The notes under the pieces are model-generated. The model searched no databases, was not told where the DNA came from, and saw only the letters and a list, made by a program, of their open reading frames with translations. A DNA stretch of 64,000 nt from Muricoccus nepalensis (lineage in GTDB: Bacteria > Pseudomonadota > Alphaproteobacteria > Acetobacterales > Acetobacteraceae), in contig NZ_RCZP01000003.1 of the NCBI RefSeq assembly GCF_006438825.1, positions 248,001 through 312,000 of the forward strand, given 5' to 3'. Positions 48,300 to 57,103 of the stretch are shown here, in pieces. A program made the translations under genes and the position numbers. Within the stretch, counting starts at the first letter, position 1. Each line of letters opens with the position of its first letter.

Positions 48300-49148
48300 A
48301 TGCTCGGACGCACCGTCGTCGCTCTCCTGATCACGCTGATCGCGGTCAGTGGCCTCGGCGTGCTGGCCGTCTCCCTGCTGCCCGAGACGCCCGCCACCGT
48401 GGCGGCCGCGCCCCCGGCTACCGTGACGGTGCTCACGGCCGCGAACGCGGTGCAGGGCGGCACGCTCCTTCGCATGGAGGACGTCGGCAGCCAGGAGATC
48501 CCCACCGCCAACCTGCCGGAGGGCGCGATCCGCGACAGCCAGGCGGCGCGCATGGACGTGGTGGGCTCCATGGTCCGCCGCTCCCTTCCCGCGGGCGAGG
48601 CGCTGCGCGCCGAGGCGCTGCTGCGCCCGGGCGACCACGGCTTCCTCGCCGCGGTGCTCTCGCCCGGCCGCCGGGCTGTGACCGTCGGTGTCGACGCCGT
48701 GACCGGCACCGCCGGGCTGATCTGGCCCGGCGACCGGGTGGACGTGATCCTCACGCAAAGCCTCGACGAGGCGGAGCAGCCGATCGGCCGCCGCGTCCTC
48801 GGCGAGCGCGTGCTGAGCGCCGTCCGCGTGATCGCGGTGGACCGCTCGCTCGTGCAGGGCGCCCAGCCCGGCGGCGTGGTGGACCCGATGCGCGACGCCA
48901 ACCGCACCGTGACGCTGGAGGTCTCGGCCGACGAGGCGACCCGCGTCGCCGTGGCGTCCCGCCTGGGCAAGCTCTCGCTCTCCGTCCGCGCCGCCGGCAC
49001 CCCGGCGAGCGCCGACGCGGTGCCGCTCCACGTCTGGGGCGGCGATGTGAGCCCGGCTCTCGCCGGGGCGCGGGGGAACGCCGCAGGCGGCTCCGCCGTG
49101 CGGGTGTTCAAGGGTACGCAGAACGTCGAGGAGATCCGGTTTCGATGA
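48300..49148 (+). CDS. cpaB: Tad pilus assembly protein CpaB/RcpC
   Basis: This 282-residue protein has an N-terminal membrane anchor (TVVALLITLIAVSGLGVLAVSLL) and an SAF-type domain near residues 40-115 (TVLTAANAVQGGTLLRMEDV, RRSLPAGEALRAEALL). A CpaB C-terminal domain follows (VTVGVDAVTGTAGLIWPGDRVDVIL and NRTVTLEVSADEATRVAVAS). It works with the secretin in the periplasm. AGGA precedes the ATG, 3 bp after cpaA. Its stop overlaps the cpaC start (ATGA). Confidence 0.92.
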   Translation: MLGRTVVALLITLIAVSGLGVLAVSLLPETPATVAAAPPATVTVLTAANAVQGGTLLRMEDVGSQEIPTANLPEGAIRDSQAARMDVVGSMVRRSLPAGEALRAEALLRPGDHGFLAAVLSPGRRAVTVGVDAVTGTAGLIWPGDRVDVILTQSLDEAEQPIGRRVLGERVLSAVRVIAVDRSLVQGAQPGGVVDPMRDANRTVTLEVSADEATRVAVASRLGKLSLSVRAAGTPASADAVPLHVWGGDVSPALAGARGNAAGGSAVRVFKGTQNVEEIRFR

Positions 49149-50671
49149 CGAAGAACCTCCCGCTGCAGGACGCACGGGATCGGCGGCGCCAAAAGGCGAC
49201 GATCGCCACGGCTCTCCTGTGCTGTCTCCTCGCGCCCGGCGCGGCCCCTGCGCAGGCGCCGGACGCGACCTCGATCGAGCCTGCGCGGCGGCCCGCCGCG
49301 CAGCGCCCGGCCTCGAGGGTTTCCTCGCCAACCGGTCCGCGCACGCCCACCCTGGCCCTAGAGGCAGGCCAGGGTCGGCTCGTGACCCTGCCCGGCCCGG
49401 CGGCCTCCCTCTTCGCGGCCGACCCGAAGGTGGCAGAGCTGCGCCCGGCGAGCCCCACGACGGTGTTCCTCTTCGGCGTGGGCGCCGGCCGGACCACCCT
49501 CGCCGCGATCGACGAGGAGGGCCGCCCGCTCGCGCAGTGGGACGTGACGGTGCGCCCCTCCTCCGCCCTGATCAGCGACGCCCAGTCCTCCCTGCGTCGC
49601 TCCTTCCCTGGCAGCAGCATGCGCGTCGAGGCCGGCCCCACGGGCGTGGTCCTGTCGGGCGAGGTGTCGACCCCGGCCGAGGCCGAGCGAGCCGTGGCGA
49701 TGCTGCGCACGCGCCTGGCCGACGAGAAGGTGACGGTCGACAACCGGCTGGACATGATCGGCACCACGCAGGTCAACCTGCGCGTCCGCATCGCCGAGGT
49801 CAGCCGCGAGGTGACGCGGCAGTTCGGCATCAACTGGTCCGCGCTGGGCGGTATCGGCCGCATCGGCACCACGGCGGTTCTTGGCGGCGCGGGCCCGGGC
49901 GGGCTGGCCCTGGCGACGGCGAACGCCCTCCTCGACAGCACCAACCCGGTCGACGCGCTGGGCTTCGGCATCCGAACGGGCGCTCGGGAGTTGCGGGACA
50001 TCAACGCGGTGATCGACGCGCTGGCGCGCGACAACCTCATCACCATCCTGGCCGAGCCGAATCTGACGGCCAACACCGGCGAGGCGGCCTCCTTCCTCGC
50101 AGGTGGGGAGTTCCCCATCCCCGTCAGCCAGCGCGACAACCAGGTGACAATCGAGTTCAAGCAGTTCGGCGTCTCCCTCGCCTTCGTCCCAACCGTTTTG
50201 AGCGAGGGACGCATCTCCCTCCGCGTGCGCCCGGAGGTGAGCGAGATCTCCGAGAGCGGCTCGGTCCGCCTCCTCGGCGGCAACAACAACGCCGTGACGG
50301 TGCCAGGCCTGACGGTGCGCCGGGCCGAGACGACGGTGGAGCTCGGCAGCGGCCAATCCTTCGCCGTTGCCGGCCTGCTGCAGGACAGCTCGCGCCAGAG
50401 TGGGCGGGCGACGCCCTGGGTCGGTGAGGTGCCGGTCCTGGGCGCCCTGTTCCGGTCAGACCGCTTCCAGCGTAACGAGACCGAGTTGGTGATCATCGTC
50501 ACCCCCTACCTTGTCCGCCCGGCGAACGCCGCCTCCGCGCTGGCGACACCGGCGGACAGCTACGTCCCGCCCTCCGACGTCGAGCGCATCCTCTACATGC
50601 GGCAGGTCGGCCGCGGCGCACCGCCGCCGCGGGGCCGCCTGCCAGGCAATGTCGGCTTCGTCTTGGACTGA
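49145..50671 (+). CDS. cpaC: Tad pilus outer-membrane secretin CpaC/RcpA
   Basis: This 508-residue secretin has a signal peptide near residues 17-38 (ATIATALLCCLLAPGAAPAQA). The N-terminal pilus-assembly domain is near 65-140 (RLVTLPGPAASLFAADPKVAEL), a BON-like region near 145-195 and the secretin core (VNLRVRIAEVSREVTRQFGINW, LITILAEPNLTANTGEAASFLAGGEF, ELVIIVTPYLV). It forms the channel through which the Flp pilus leaves. Start and stop are tightly packed with neighbours. Confidence 0.94.
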   Translation: MTKNLPLQDARDRRRQKATIATALLCCLLAPGAAPAQAPDATSIEPARRPAAQRPASRVSSPTGPRTPTLALEAGQGRLVTLPGPAASLFAADPKVAELRPASPTTVFLFGVGAGRTTLAAIDEEGRPLAQWDVTVRPSSALISDAQSSLRRSFPGSSMRVEAGPTGVVLSGEVSTPAEAERAVAMLRTRLADEKVTVDNRLDMIGTTQVNLRVRIAEVSREVTRQFGINWSALGGIGRIGTTAVLGGAGPGGLALATANALLDSTNPVDALGFGIRTGARELRDINAVIDALARDNLITILAEPNLTANTGEAASFLAGGEFPIPVSQRDNQVTIEFKQFGVSLAFVPTVLSEGRISLRVRPEVSEISESGSVRLLGGNNNAVTVPGLTVRRAETTVELGSGQSFAVAGLLQDSSRQSGRATPWVGEVPVLGALFRSDRFQRNETELVIIVTPYLVRPANAASALATPADSYVPPSDVERILYMRQVGRGAPPPRGRLPGNVGFVLD

Positions 50672-50674
50672 CCC

Positions 50675-50977
50675 ATGAACCAGACCCCACGCCTCTCCCT
50701 GCTCGCCCTTCTCCTCCTCCTCTCAGCCTGCGAGGCAGCGGTCGTCGACCCGTACCTTGCAGAGGGGCGGTGGCGCCCCTCCGGCGTCAACGAAGCGAAC
50801 CTCCGCGCGATGGTGGCCAACCCGGGCCATCTCGTGAGCGGCCAGGGCCCGATCCGGGTCGACGCCCAGTCGGCCGCCGCCGCCGTCGCCCGCTACCGCG
50901 CGGACCAGGTCCGGCCCCTGCCGCGGACCAGCAGCTCCGACATCGGCGTCGAGATCGGGGGCGCCAATGGCCGCTGA
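50675..50977 (+). CDS. cpaD: Short CpaD-like pilus lipoprotein
   Basis: This 100-residue lipoprotein has a lipobox (LLLLLLSAC, Cys near 19). It occupies the place of cpaD between the secretin and cpaE. GVNEANLRAMVANPGHLVSGQG near residues 37-58 matches the conserved core of CpaD (GCxTQxNLxxMVAxPxDL), but the usual protein is about twice as long, and here the N-terminal beta-rich half appears missing. CpaD is thought to help the secretin. The last 11 bases overlap the cpaE start. Confidence 0.6.
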   Translation: MNQTPRLSLLALLLLLSACEAAVVDPYLAEGRWRPSGVNEANLRAMVANPGHLVSGQGPIRVDAQSAAAAVARYRADQVRPLPRTSSSDIGVEIGGANGR

Positions 50978-52187
50978 CGGCGGGGTCGGGCCCCTTCCCG
51001 CCGCCGGCGGCATCGAGCGTCCGGTCCTCCTGGCCTTCGTGACCGATGGCGAGAGCGAGTCCATGCTGCGGGACGCGCTCCTGGCCGACGTCGGCGAGGG
51101 CGCGGACATCCGCCGCGGCGACCTCCAGGCGGCGGCGCGCACCCTCCGGAAAGGCGTGACGCCCCGCACCCTGGTGGTGGACGTGTCGGGGCTGGACCAG
51201 CCGCTCTCCGCGCTGGAGGAGCTCGCGCAGGTCGTCGAGCCCGACGTCCGCGTGCTCGTCATCGGTGACCGCACCGACGCGGCCTTCTACCGCCAGCTCA
51301 CCCGCGGGCTTGGCGTGCTGGAGTACCTGCACAAGCCGCTTGGTCAGGAGATGCTCGCGCGGCACTTCATGCCGGTCATCAAGGGGGCGGCCGGGGTCGC
51401 GCCGGAGCTCTACCTGCGGGGCGGGCGGGTCGTCGCGGTCGTGGGCGCGCGCGGCGGCGCCGGTTCGACTTCGATCGCCGGCAACCTCGCATGGCATCTG
51501 GCGGAGCAGAGCCGCCGTCACACGGTCTTGCTCGATGCCGACCTGCACGCGGCCGGGGCCGCCCTGCTGCTCGGCGCGCGCACGACCAACGGCCTCCGCG
51601 TCGCGCTCGAGAACCCCGACCGCGTGGACGAATTGTTCGTCGAGCGAACGGCCCAGCCCGTAAGCGAGCGCCTCTTCGTGCTGGCCGCCGAGGAGGCGCT
51701 GTTCGACGGGCCGCGTGTGGCTCCGGGCGCGCTGCCGCGGCTTATGGACACGCTCCGACGGCGGTTCAACTTCGTCGTCGTCGACGTCCCGCTCCGGGCT
51801 GGTCCGCTCGCACGTGAGGTGCTGGACCTCGCCCACCAGCGGGTCCTGGTCACGGACCCGACGCTTCTCGGCACGCGCGAGATGCTGCGCTTCGCCGCGC
51901 TGCCCAGCGCGCCCATGCAGGCGCGGCGCGCCTTCAAGGTGATTAACCGCATGGGCCAGCCCGGCATGCTGAACCGCGAGCAGGTCAAGCAGGCCCTGGG
52001 CGAGGAGCCGGACCTCGTCATTCCCTGGCTGCCCAAGCTCGTGGCGCCCGCCGCCGATCTCGGCAACCCGGCGGCTGGCCGCCGCGGCGCCTTCCGGGAC
52101 GCGATTGACCGCCTGTCGCACGAGATCGCGTCGAGCAGCGGCCGCCCGCCGGCGAAGCCCGGCCTGCTGCAGCGGATCTTCCGTTGA
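50967..52187 (+). CDS. cpaE: Tad pilus localisation ATPase CpaE/TadZ
   Basis: This 406-residue protein has a receiver-like N-terminal domain at residues 14-140 (LLAFVTDGESESMLRDALLAD) and a ParA/MinD-type domain from about 150. The deviant P-loop reads VVGARGGAGSTSIAGNLAW, with Arg where MinD has the signature Lys, which is usual for CpaE-type proteins. VLLDADLHAAGAALLLG and FNFVVVDVPLRAG are the Walker A' and B regions. It positions the pilus machinery at the pole or membrane. It overlaps both neighbours. Confidence 0.92.
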   Translation: MAADGGVGPLPAAGGIERPVLLAFVTDGESESMLRDALLADVGEGADIRRGDLQAAARTLRKGVTPRTLVVDVSGLDQPLSALEELAQVVEPDVRVLVIGDRTDAAFYRQLTRGLGVLEYLHKPLGQEMLARHFMPVIKGAAGVAPELYLRGGRVVAVVGARGGAGSTSIAGNLAWHLAEQSRRHTVLLDADLHAAGAALLLGARTTNGLRVALENPDRVDELFVERTAQPVSERLFVLAAEEALFDGPRVAPGALPRLMDTLRRRFNFVVVDVPLRAGPLAREVLDLAHQRVLVTDPTLLGTREMLRFAALPSAPMQARRAFKVINRMGQPGMLNREQVKQALGEEPDLVIPWLPKLVAPAADLGNPAAGRRGAFRDAIDRLSHEIASSSGRPPAKPGLLQRIFR

Positions 52188-53566
52188 GCGCCGCCTCCTC
52201 GAGCGGCTTCGGCCGGAAGAGCGCCGAGCGCGAGCTCGCCGCCGCTCCCGTCGCGGCCCCTCCCCCGCCGCCCCGGCCGGAACGCGCCGCGGAACCGGCC
52301 GTCGTCCCGCGCGCGAGGCAGGAGCTGCGCGCGGCCTGCCTCGCACGGATCGATCCCGGCACCGTCGGCGCGCTGTCGCCCGAGGCGCTCATGGGCGAGG
52401 TGGAACGCCTCCTCGCGGAGATCGCGGACGCGCAGCGAATCGGCCTGTCCGGGCGCGAGCAGCGCGAGTTGGCGGCAGAACTGGTCGACGACATGCTCGG
52501 TCTCGGCCCGCTGGCTCCGCTGCTGGAGGACGACAGCGTCACCGACATCATGGTGAACGGGCCGAACCGCGTGTTCGTCGAGCAGCACGGCCGCGTCACC
52601 CTCTCGCCTGCTCGCTTCCGCGACAACGGGCATCTCGGGGGCATTGCCCAGCGGATCGCCGCGGCGGTGGGGCGCCGCATCGACGAATCCTCGCCCATGG
52701 TCGACGCGCGCCTGGCGGACGGCTCGCGCGTGAACATCATCTTCCCGCCGCTCGCCCTTAACGGACCCTGCCTGTCCATCCGCAAGTTCGCGAAGCGGAA
52801 GATCGACTTCGACCAGCTGGTCGCGAGCGGCTCGGTCCCGCCGCCCATGGCGCGGGTGCTCGAGATCGCGTCCCGCTGCCGGCTCAACATCATCGTTTCC
52901 GGCGGCACCGGATCGGGCAAGACCACCCTGCTCAACGCCCTCTCGCGCCTGATCGACCAGGGGGAGCGGATCGTCACCATCGAGGACGCGGCCGAGCTTC
53001 AGCTCCAGCAGCCCCACGTCGTCCGCCTCGAAACGCGCCCGGCAAACCTCGAGGGCAAGGGCGAGGTCAACCAGCGCGACCTCGTCCGCAACGCGCTCCG
53101 CATGCGGCCGGACCGCATCATCCTCGGCGAGTGCCGCGGGCCGGAAGCCTTCGACATGCTCCAGGCGATGAACACCGGCCACGACGGCTCGATGTCCACC
53201 ATTCACGCCAACACCACGCGCGACGCGGTCGCGCGCATCGAGAACATGGTCCTGATGGGCCAGGCGAGCCTGCCGGCACGCGCCATTCGCACGCAGATCA
53301 CCTCGGCCGTGGACCTCATCGTGCAGGTTGAGCGCATGCGCGACGGCGTGCGGCGCGTGACCCAGATGACGGAGGTGCAGGGCCTCGAGGGCGACGTCGT
53401 AATTCTTCACGACATCTTCCAGTGGGTCTACGAGGGCGAGGACTTGGAGGGGCGGCTGCGCGGGACCTACCGGGTCAGCCGCGCGCGGCCGGCCTTCTCG
53501 CCGAGGCTGGCCTATTTTGAGCTAGAGCGGGCCTGGACGGCGGCGCTCGAGGGGACCGCCCCATGA
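52184..53566 (+). CDS. cpaF: Tad pilus motor ATPase CpaF/TadA
   Basis: This 460-residue secretion ATPase of the VirB11/GspE type powers Flp pilus extension. Its N-terminal domain ([27 protein letters not shown]) precedes Walker [20 protein letters not shown] near 236-254. The Asp box is [21 protein letters not shown], Walker [20 protein letters not shown] and the His box [12 protein letters not shown]. The start appears to be TTG at 52184 overlapping the cpaE stop (TTGA), because the next start codons would remove the conserved N-terminal helices. It overlaps tadB by 4 bp. Confidence 0.94.
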   Translation: MSAASSSGFGRKSAERELAAAPVAAPPPPPRPERAAEPAVVPRARQELRAACLARIDPGTVGALSPEALMGEVERLLAEIADAQRIGLSGREQRELAAELVDDMLGLGPLAPLLEDDSVTDIMVNGPNRVFVEQHGRVTLSPARFRDNGHLGGIAQRIAAAVGRRIDESSPMVDARLADGSRVNIIFPPLALNGPCLSIRKFAKRKIDFDQLVASGSVPPPMARVLEIASRCRLNIIVSGGTGSGKTTLLNALSRLIDQGERIVTIEDAAELQLQQPHVVRLETRPANLEGKGEVNQRDLVRNALRMRPDRIILGECRGPEAFDMLQAMNTGHDGSMSTIHANTTRDAVARIENMVLMGQASLPARAIRTQITSAVDLIVQVERMRDGVRRVTQMTEVQGLEGDVVILHDIFQWVYEGEDLEGRLRGTYRVSRARPAFSPRLAYFELERAWTAALEGTAP

Positions 53567-54522
53567 CGCGCCTGCAGCTTTTCCTCCTCGGCGTTGCCCT
53601 GAGCGCCACGGCTGGCCTCGTCCTGCTGCGGGCGCTCTCCGGTGGCAAGCAGGCGCGGATGCTCTCAGGTCGGCTCGCCGGCGTCGCACACGCCCTGGCT
53701 CCCGCCCGCGTCATGCAGGAGGGCGCGCGGCGGCGGCGTTCGATCCTTGTCCTGCCGGCGAACTTGCCGCACGCGGTCGCGGCCACCTTCGGCTACCGGC
53801 TGGAGCGGCTGGACCAGTACCCGCTGCCGCCCCTGGCCATCGTGCTCGCGGCCCTGCTGCCCGCGACAGTCGCGGGCCTCTACGCCGCTTCGTTCTTCAG
53901 CGGATGGGCGCGCCTGCTCGTGCTTCCGCTCTGGCTGCTCTTCGCGCGCATGGCCTTCGGCAAAATCCACGCACGGCGCGCGGCAAAGCTCTACCTTCAG
54001 CTTCCGGACACGCTTTCTATGGTCGTCCGCGCCGTGCGCGCCGGCATTCCTGTAGTTGAGGCCCTTCGCACCGTGGGGCGAGAGGTCATGGACCCCACGG
54101 GCGCCGAGTTCCGGCGCATGTCCGACCAGCTCTCCATCGGCATCACGCTCGAGACCGCCCTCCGCGGGCTGGCGCTGCGCTCGGGCCTTTCCGAGTACGG
54201 GTTCTTCGCGGTGGCGCTGACCCTCCAGAACGCCGCAGGCGGCAACCTGACGGACACGCTGGACAATCTCGCGGACGTCGTCCGCAAGCGCGTCGCCGCG
54301 CGCCAGCGCGGCGCGGCCATGGCGAGCCAGGCGCGCACAAGCGCCTACATCCTCGCCTCCGTGCCCGTGGTCACGATCGCCGCGCTTCTGCTGATCAATC
54401 CCGACTACATCATGCTCCTCTTCGAGGATCCCCGCGGCAACACGCTCATTGCCCTTGCCCTCGCCTCGCTCGGCTGCGGCCTGGGCTCCATGCGCCTGAT
54501 GATCACGCGGAGCCTGTCGTGA
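53563..54522 (+). CDS. tadB: Tad pilus platform protein TadB (type II secretion F domain)
   Basis: This 319-residue inner-membrane protein has hydrophobic segments near residues 5-22, 88-110, 115-132, 258-275 and 288-306. A T2SF domain lies near 145-270 (LPDTLSMVVRAVRAGIPVVEALRTVGREV, GNLTDTLDNLADVVRKRVAARQRGAAMAS). With TadC it forms the platform for CpaF. It overlaps its neighbours by 4 bp on both sides. Confidence 0.93.
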   Translation: MTRLQLFLLGVALSATAGLVLLRALSGGKQARMLSGRLAGVAHALAPARVMQEGARRRRSILVLPANLPHAVAATFGYRLERLDQYPLPPLAIVLAALLPATVAGLYAASFFSGWARLLVLPLWLLFARMAFGKIHARRAAKLYLQLPDTLSMVVRAVRAGIPVVEALRTVGREVMDPTGAEFRRMSDQLSIGITLETALRGLALRSGLSEYGFFAVALTLQNAAGGNLTDTLDNLADVVRKRVAARQRGAAMASQARTSAYILASVPVVTIAALLLINPDYIMLLFEDPRGNTLIALALASLGCGLGSMRLMITRSLS

Positions 54523-55436
54523 CCCGGTCGCTCGCGCTCTCCATCCTCGGCAGCGTCCTCGTCCTCTCGGTGCTCGGGACGCTGATCGTCCTGCCCCGGA
54601 TGCGCCGGAACGCGGCGTTGGCCGAGCGCCTTCGCTGGCGTGGCGCCCGCGGGGTGGCGCCGCGGCAGAACGGGGAGGCGCTGGCCGGGCTTATCGGCCG
54701 GATCGGCAACGCGCTTCTCGCCACCGGCGTCGTCGGCGCCGGCACGCTCGACGAGCTCCGGCGCACGGTGACCGCGGCCGGCTTCCGCGGCAGCGCCTCC
54801 GTCTCGGTGTTCCTCGGCGCGAAGATCCTGCTCGCGCTTCTACTGCCGACGGTCGCCTGGGTCGCTACGCGCGGCGGAGAGCCGGGCCGCCAGATTATTA
54901 TTGTCGCCGTCGCCGTGGGGTTCGGCCTGCTGCTGCCGGACCTCGCGCTTCGCTCCGTCCGCCAGCGCCACCGCAAGGCCGTGTCCAAGGGGCTGCCCGA
55001 CGCGCTGGACCTGCTGGTCATCTGCGCGGAGGCAGGCCTGCCGCTCGACGCGGCGGTAGAGCGCGTGGCGGCGGAGCTCGCCGACGCCTCGCCCGCCGTG
55101 GCGGGAGAGCTGGCGCTGACCGCGACCGAGCTGCGCATCCTTTCCGACCGCCGTTCCGCCCTGCTCAACATGGGCACGCGGACGGAGCTCGACTCCCTCC
55201 GGCGCCTCGGCGGCACGCTCGCGCAGACGCTGCAGTACGGCACGCCCCTAACTCAGGCGCTGCGCGCGCTGGCGGTCGAGCTGCGCCACGAGACGCTGAT
55301 GGCCTTCGAGACCCGGGCCGCGCGCCTGCCCGCGCTGCTCACCCTGCCGACCATCCTCTTCATCCTTCCCTGCCTTTTCCTCGTCGTCGGGGGCCCGGCC
55401 GTGCTGCGCGTGCTGGACCTGTTCGGCGGCCCCTGA
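54519..55436 (+). CDS. tadC: Tad pilus platform protein TadC (type II secretion F domain)
   Basis: This 305-residue inner-membrane protein starts with GTG at 54519, overlapping the tadB stop (GTGA). Membrane segments lie near residues 5-25, 105-120, 125-145 and 275-298. The T2SF region is GLPDALDLLVICAEAGLPLDAAVERVA and GGTLAQTLQYGTPLTQALRALAVELR. It pairs with TadB. Confidence 0.93.
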   Translation: MTRSLALSILGSVLVLSVLGTLIVLPRMRRNAALAERLRWRGARGVAPRQNGEALAGLIGRIGNALLATGVVGAGTLDELRRTVTAAGFRGSASVSVFLGAKILLALLLPTVAWVATRGGEPGRQIIIVAVAVGFGLLLPDLALRSVRQRHRKAVSKGLPDALDLLVICAEAGLPLDAAVERVAAELADASPAVAGELALTATELRILSDRRSALLNMGTRTELDSLRRLGGTLAQTLQYGTPLTQALRALAVELRHETLMAFETRAARLPALLTLPTILFILPCLFLVVGGPAVLRVLDLFGGP

Positions 55437-55450
55437 TTCTGGAGACAGAC

Positions 55451-56026
55451 ATGTCAAGCATTCGTCGTGCCCTCTCCACCGCCGGCCTCGCGCTCGGGGC
55501 CTCGCTCTCGCTCCTCGCCTGCGCGGAGCCGGGCTCGGCGCCCCGGCCAGTGGCATCCGCCGGCGCCGCGCCTGTTGCCACGGGCGGCAAGCTCGCGGCG
55601 GGGCGGACGGCCCTGGCAGCCGGCGATGCCATCCGAGCCGAGTCCCTCCTCAACGACGCCCTCCGCGAGGGCTCGAAGGACGCGATCACCCTCTCGTTGC
55701 TCGGCGTGTCGCTGGATATGCAGGGCAAGCAGGCCCAGGCGCAGGCGCGGTACCGTGAGGCGCTGGCCCTCGATCCTGCCCATGCCGGGGCGCGGAACAA
55801 CCTCGCGCTCTCGCTTGCCCTCTCCGGGCGCGGCTCGGACGCGGTGGTCATCCTCGAGCCCCTCGCCGGCGGCACCGGCGCCGGTGGCCGCGCGCGCCAT
55901 AACCTGGCCGTCGCCTACGCGGCGTCCGGCGATGCGACCCGGGCGGCGGGGCTGCTGGCGCCCGAGCTCGGCGGCGGCGCCACGGCCGCGGCCGATGCCT
56001 GGCGCGCGGCCCTCGCCGGTTCATGA
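55451..56026 (+). CDS. tadD: Tad pilus TPR lipoprotein TadD
   Basis: This 191-residue lipoprotein has a lipobox LLACAEPG (Cys near 24). Two or three TPR-like repeats are visible: LAAGRTALAAGDAIRAESLL, DAITLSLLGVSLDMQGKQAQ and HAGARNNLALSLALSGRGSD. TadD probably helps outer-membrane assembly of the secretin. TGGAGA precedes the ATG. The stop overlaps the tadE start (ATGA). Confidence 0.88.
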   Translation: MSSIRRALSTAGLALGASLSLLACAEPGSAPRPVASAGAAPVATGGKLAAGRTALAAGDAIRAESLLNDALREGSKDAITLSLLGVSLDMQGKQAQAQARYREALALDPAHAGARNNLALSLALSGRGSDAVVILEPLAGGTGAGGRARHNLAVAYAASGDATRAAGLLAPELGGGATAAADAWRAALAGS

Positions 56027-56526
56027 CACCACGCCGCCCGCCACGGCCGGGGGCGAGGCGGGGCTCCGCCCTTGCCGAGTTCGGCCTCGTGGCGCCGCTG
56101 TTCATGATGCTCACCCTCGGGCTGATCGAGGGCGCCTGGCAGACGCTCACGGCGGCCGTGCTGGACCTCGGCGTGCGGCAGGCGAGCCGCTTCGGGGCCA
56201 TCGGCAGCGCCGCGCCCGACTGGCTGCCCGCCCCCGCCCCCGCCAGCCGCGAGGACGCGCTGCGCCGTATCGTCCTTCACTACGGCAGCGGCGTGCTCGA
56301 CCCCAGCCGACTGAGCGTGACGCTCACCGCCTATGCCGGGCCGACGGCGCTGCGCACGGGGGTTGGCGGCGTTTCGGGCACGGCGGGCGAAGGATCCGCG
56401 ATGGTCATGTACCGCTTTGACTACATCCAGCCCGCCTTCACGCTCTCCCCGTTGATGCAGCAGCTCTGGGGACGCACCAGCTTCCAGCACCAGTCCCGCA
56501 CGGTGGTCCGCAATGAACCCTTCTGA
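56023..56526 (+). CDS. tadE: TadE-type pseudopilin
   Basis: This 167-residue TadE-like protein opens with RRGSALAEFGLVAPLFMMLTLGLIEGA near residues 8-35, a basic leader plus hydrophobic helix with the conserved Glu as in pseudopilins. A periplasmic domain follows. It is probably processed by the prepilin peptidase and needed for pilus assembly. Its end overlaps the next gene by 14 bp. Confidence 0.9.
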   Translation: MTPRRPPRPGARRGSALAEFGLVAPLFMMLTLGLIEGAWQTLTAAVLDLGVRQASRFGAIGSAAPDWLPAPAPASREDALRRIVLHYGSGVLDPSRLSVTLTAYAGPTALRTGVGGVSGTAGEGSAMVMYRFDYIQPAFTLSPLMQQLWGRTSFQHQSRTVVRNEPF

Positions 56527-57103
56527 GCGGACCCTGCCCTGCCTCGGACGCCGGGGTGTCGCCGCAGTCGAGTTCGCGATCATGCTGCCCTTCCTGCTGA
56601 CGCTCACCCTGGCGACGGTGGATTTCGTCTCCCTCCTGCGGGACAACCTGCGGATCGAGCGGGTTGCGGGCGAGGTCGCGACGCTGGTCAGCCAGTACGA
56701 GACGCTGCGCGCCGGCGGCGCGGCGAACGATTTCACCGATATCTTCGACGTCGCCGCCAAGATCGCCGACCCGCTGACCGTGACCGCGAGCGGGGGCACG
56801 GTGATCGTCTCCGGCCTGGCCGAGACGGGGACGGGACCGACGGTGCTCTGGCAGCAGTCGCGGGGGCTGCCGGGCAATCTCAGCGCCTTCGGGGCCGCGG
56901 GGGGACGCGTCACCTTCCCCGCCGCCGTTCCCGACCCGGTTCTCGCCCCCGGCCAGGGCGCGGTGGTTGTCGAGGTGTTCCTTCAGCGCCAGCCCTGGAC
57001 CCTGCCCCTCCTGCAAGAATGGCTGCCCGCCTCCTACGCCCGGCTCTGGAGCTTTGCGGTGCAGCGGCCGCGGCTGGTCGGCATCCTGCGGGTGACCGCG
57101 TGA
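56513..57103 (+). CDS. tadF: TadF-like (TadE-family) pseudopilin
   Basis: This 196-residue protein has the TadE/TadF N-terminus RRGVAAVEFAIMLPFLLTLTLATVDF near residues 10-36 and a periplasmic domain with no recognisable motif. It is the second minor pseudopilin of the locus. The start lies inside the end of tadE, and the TGA overlaps the GTG of tadG. Confidence 0.87.
   Translation: MNPSERTLPCLGRRGVAAVEFAIMLPFLLTLTLATVDFVSLLRDNLRIERVAGEVATLVSQYETLRAGGAANDFTDIFDVAAKIADPLTVTASGGTVIVSGLAETGTGPTVLWQQSRGLPGNLSAFGAAGGRVTFPAAVPDPVLAPGQGAVVVEVFLQRQPWTLPLLQEWLPASYARLWSFAVQRPRLVGILRVTA

Noticed and set aside
51420-51480. Loss of the P-loop lysine in CpaE as a defect
   Set aside because: Arg at this place (GARGGAGST) is usual in CpaE-type proteins, so it is not a sign of inactivation.
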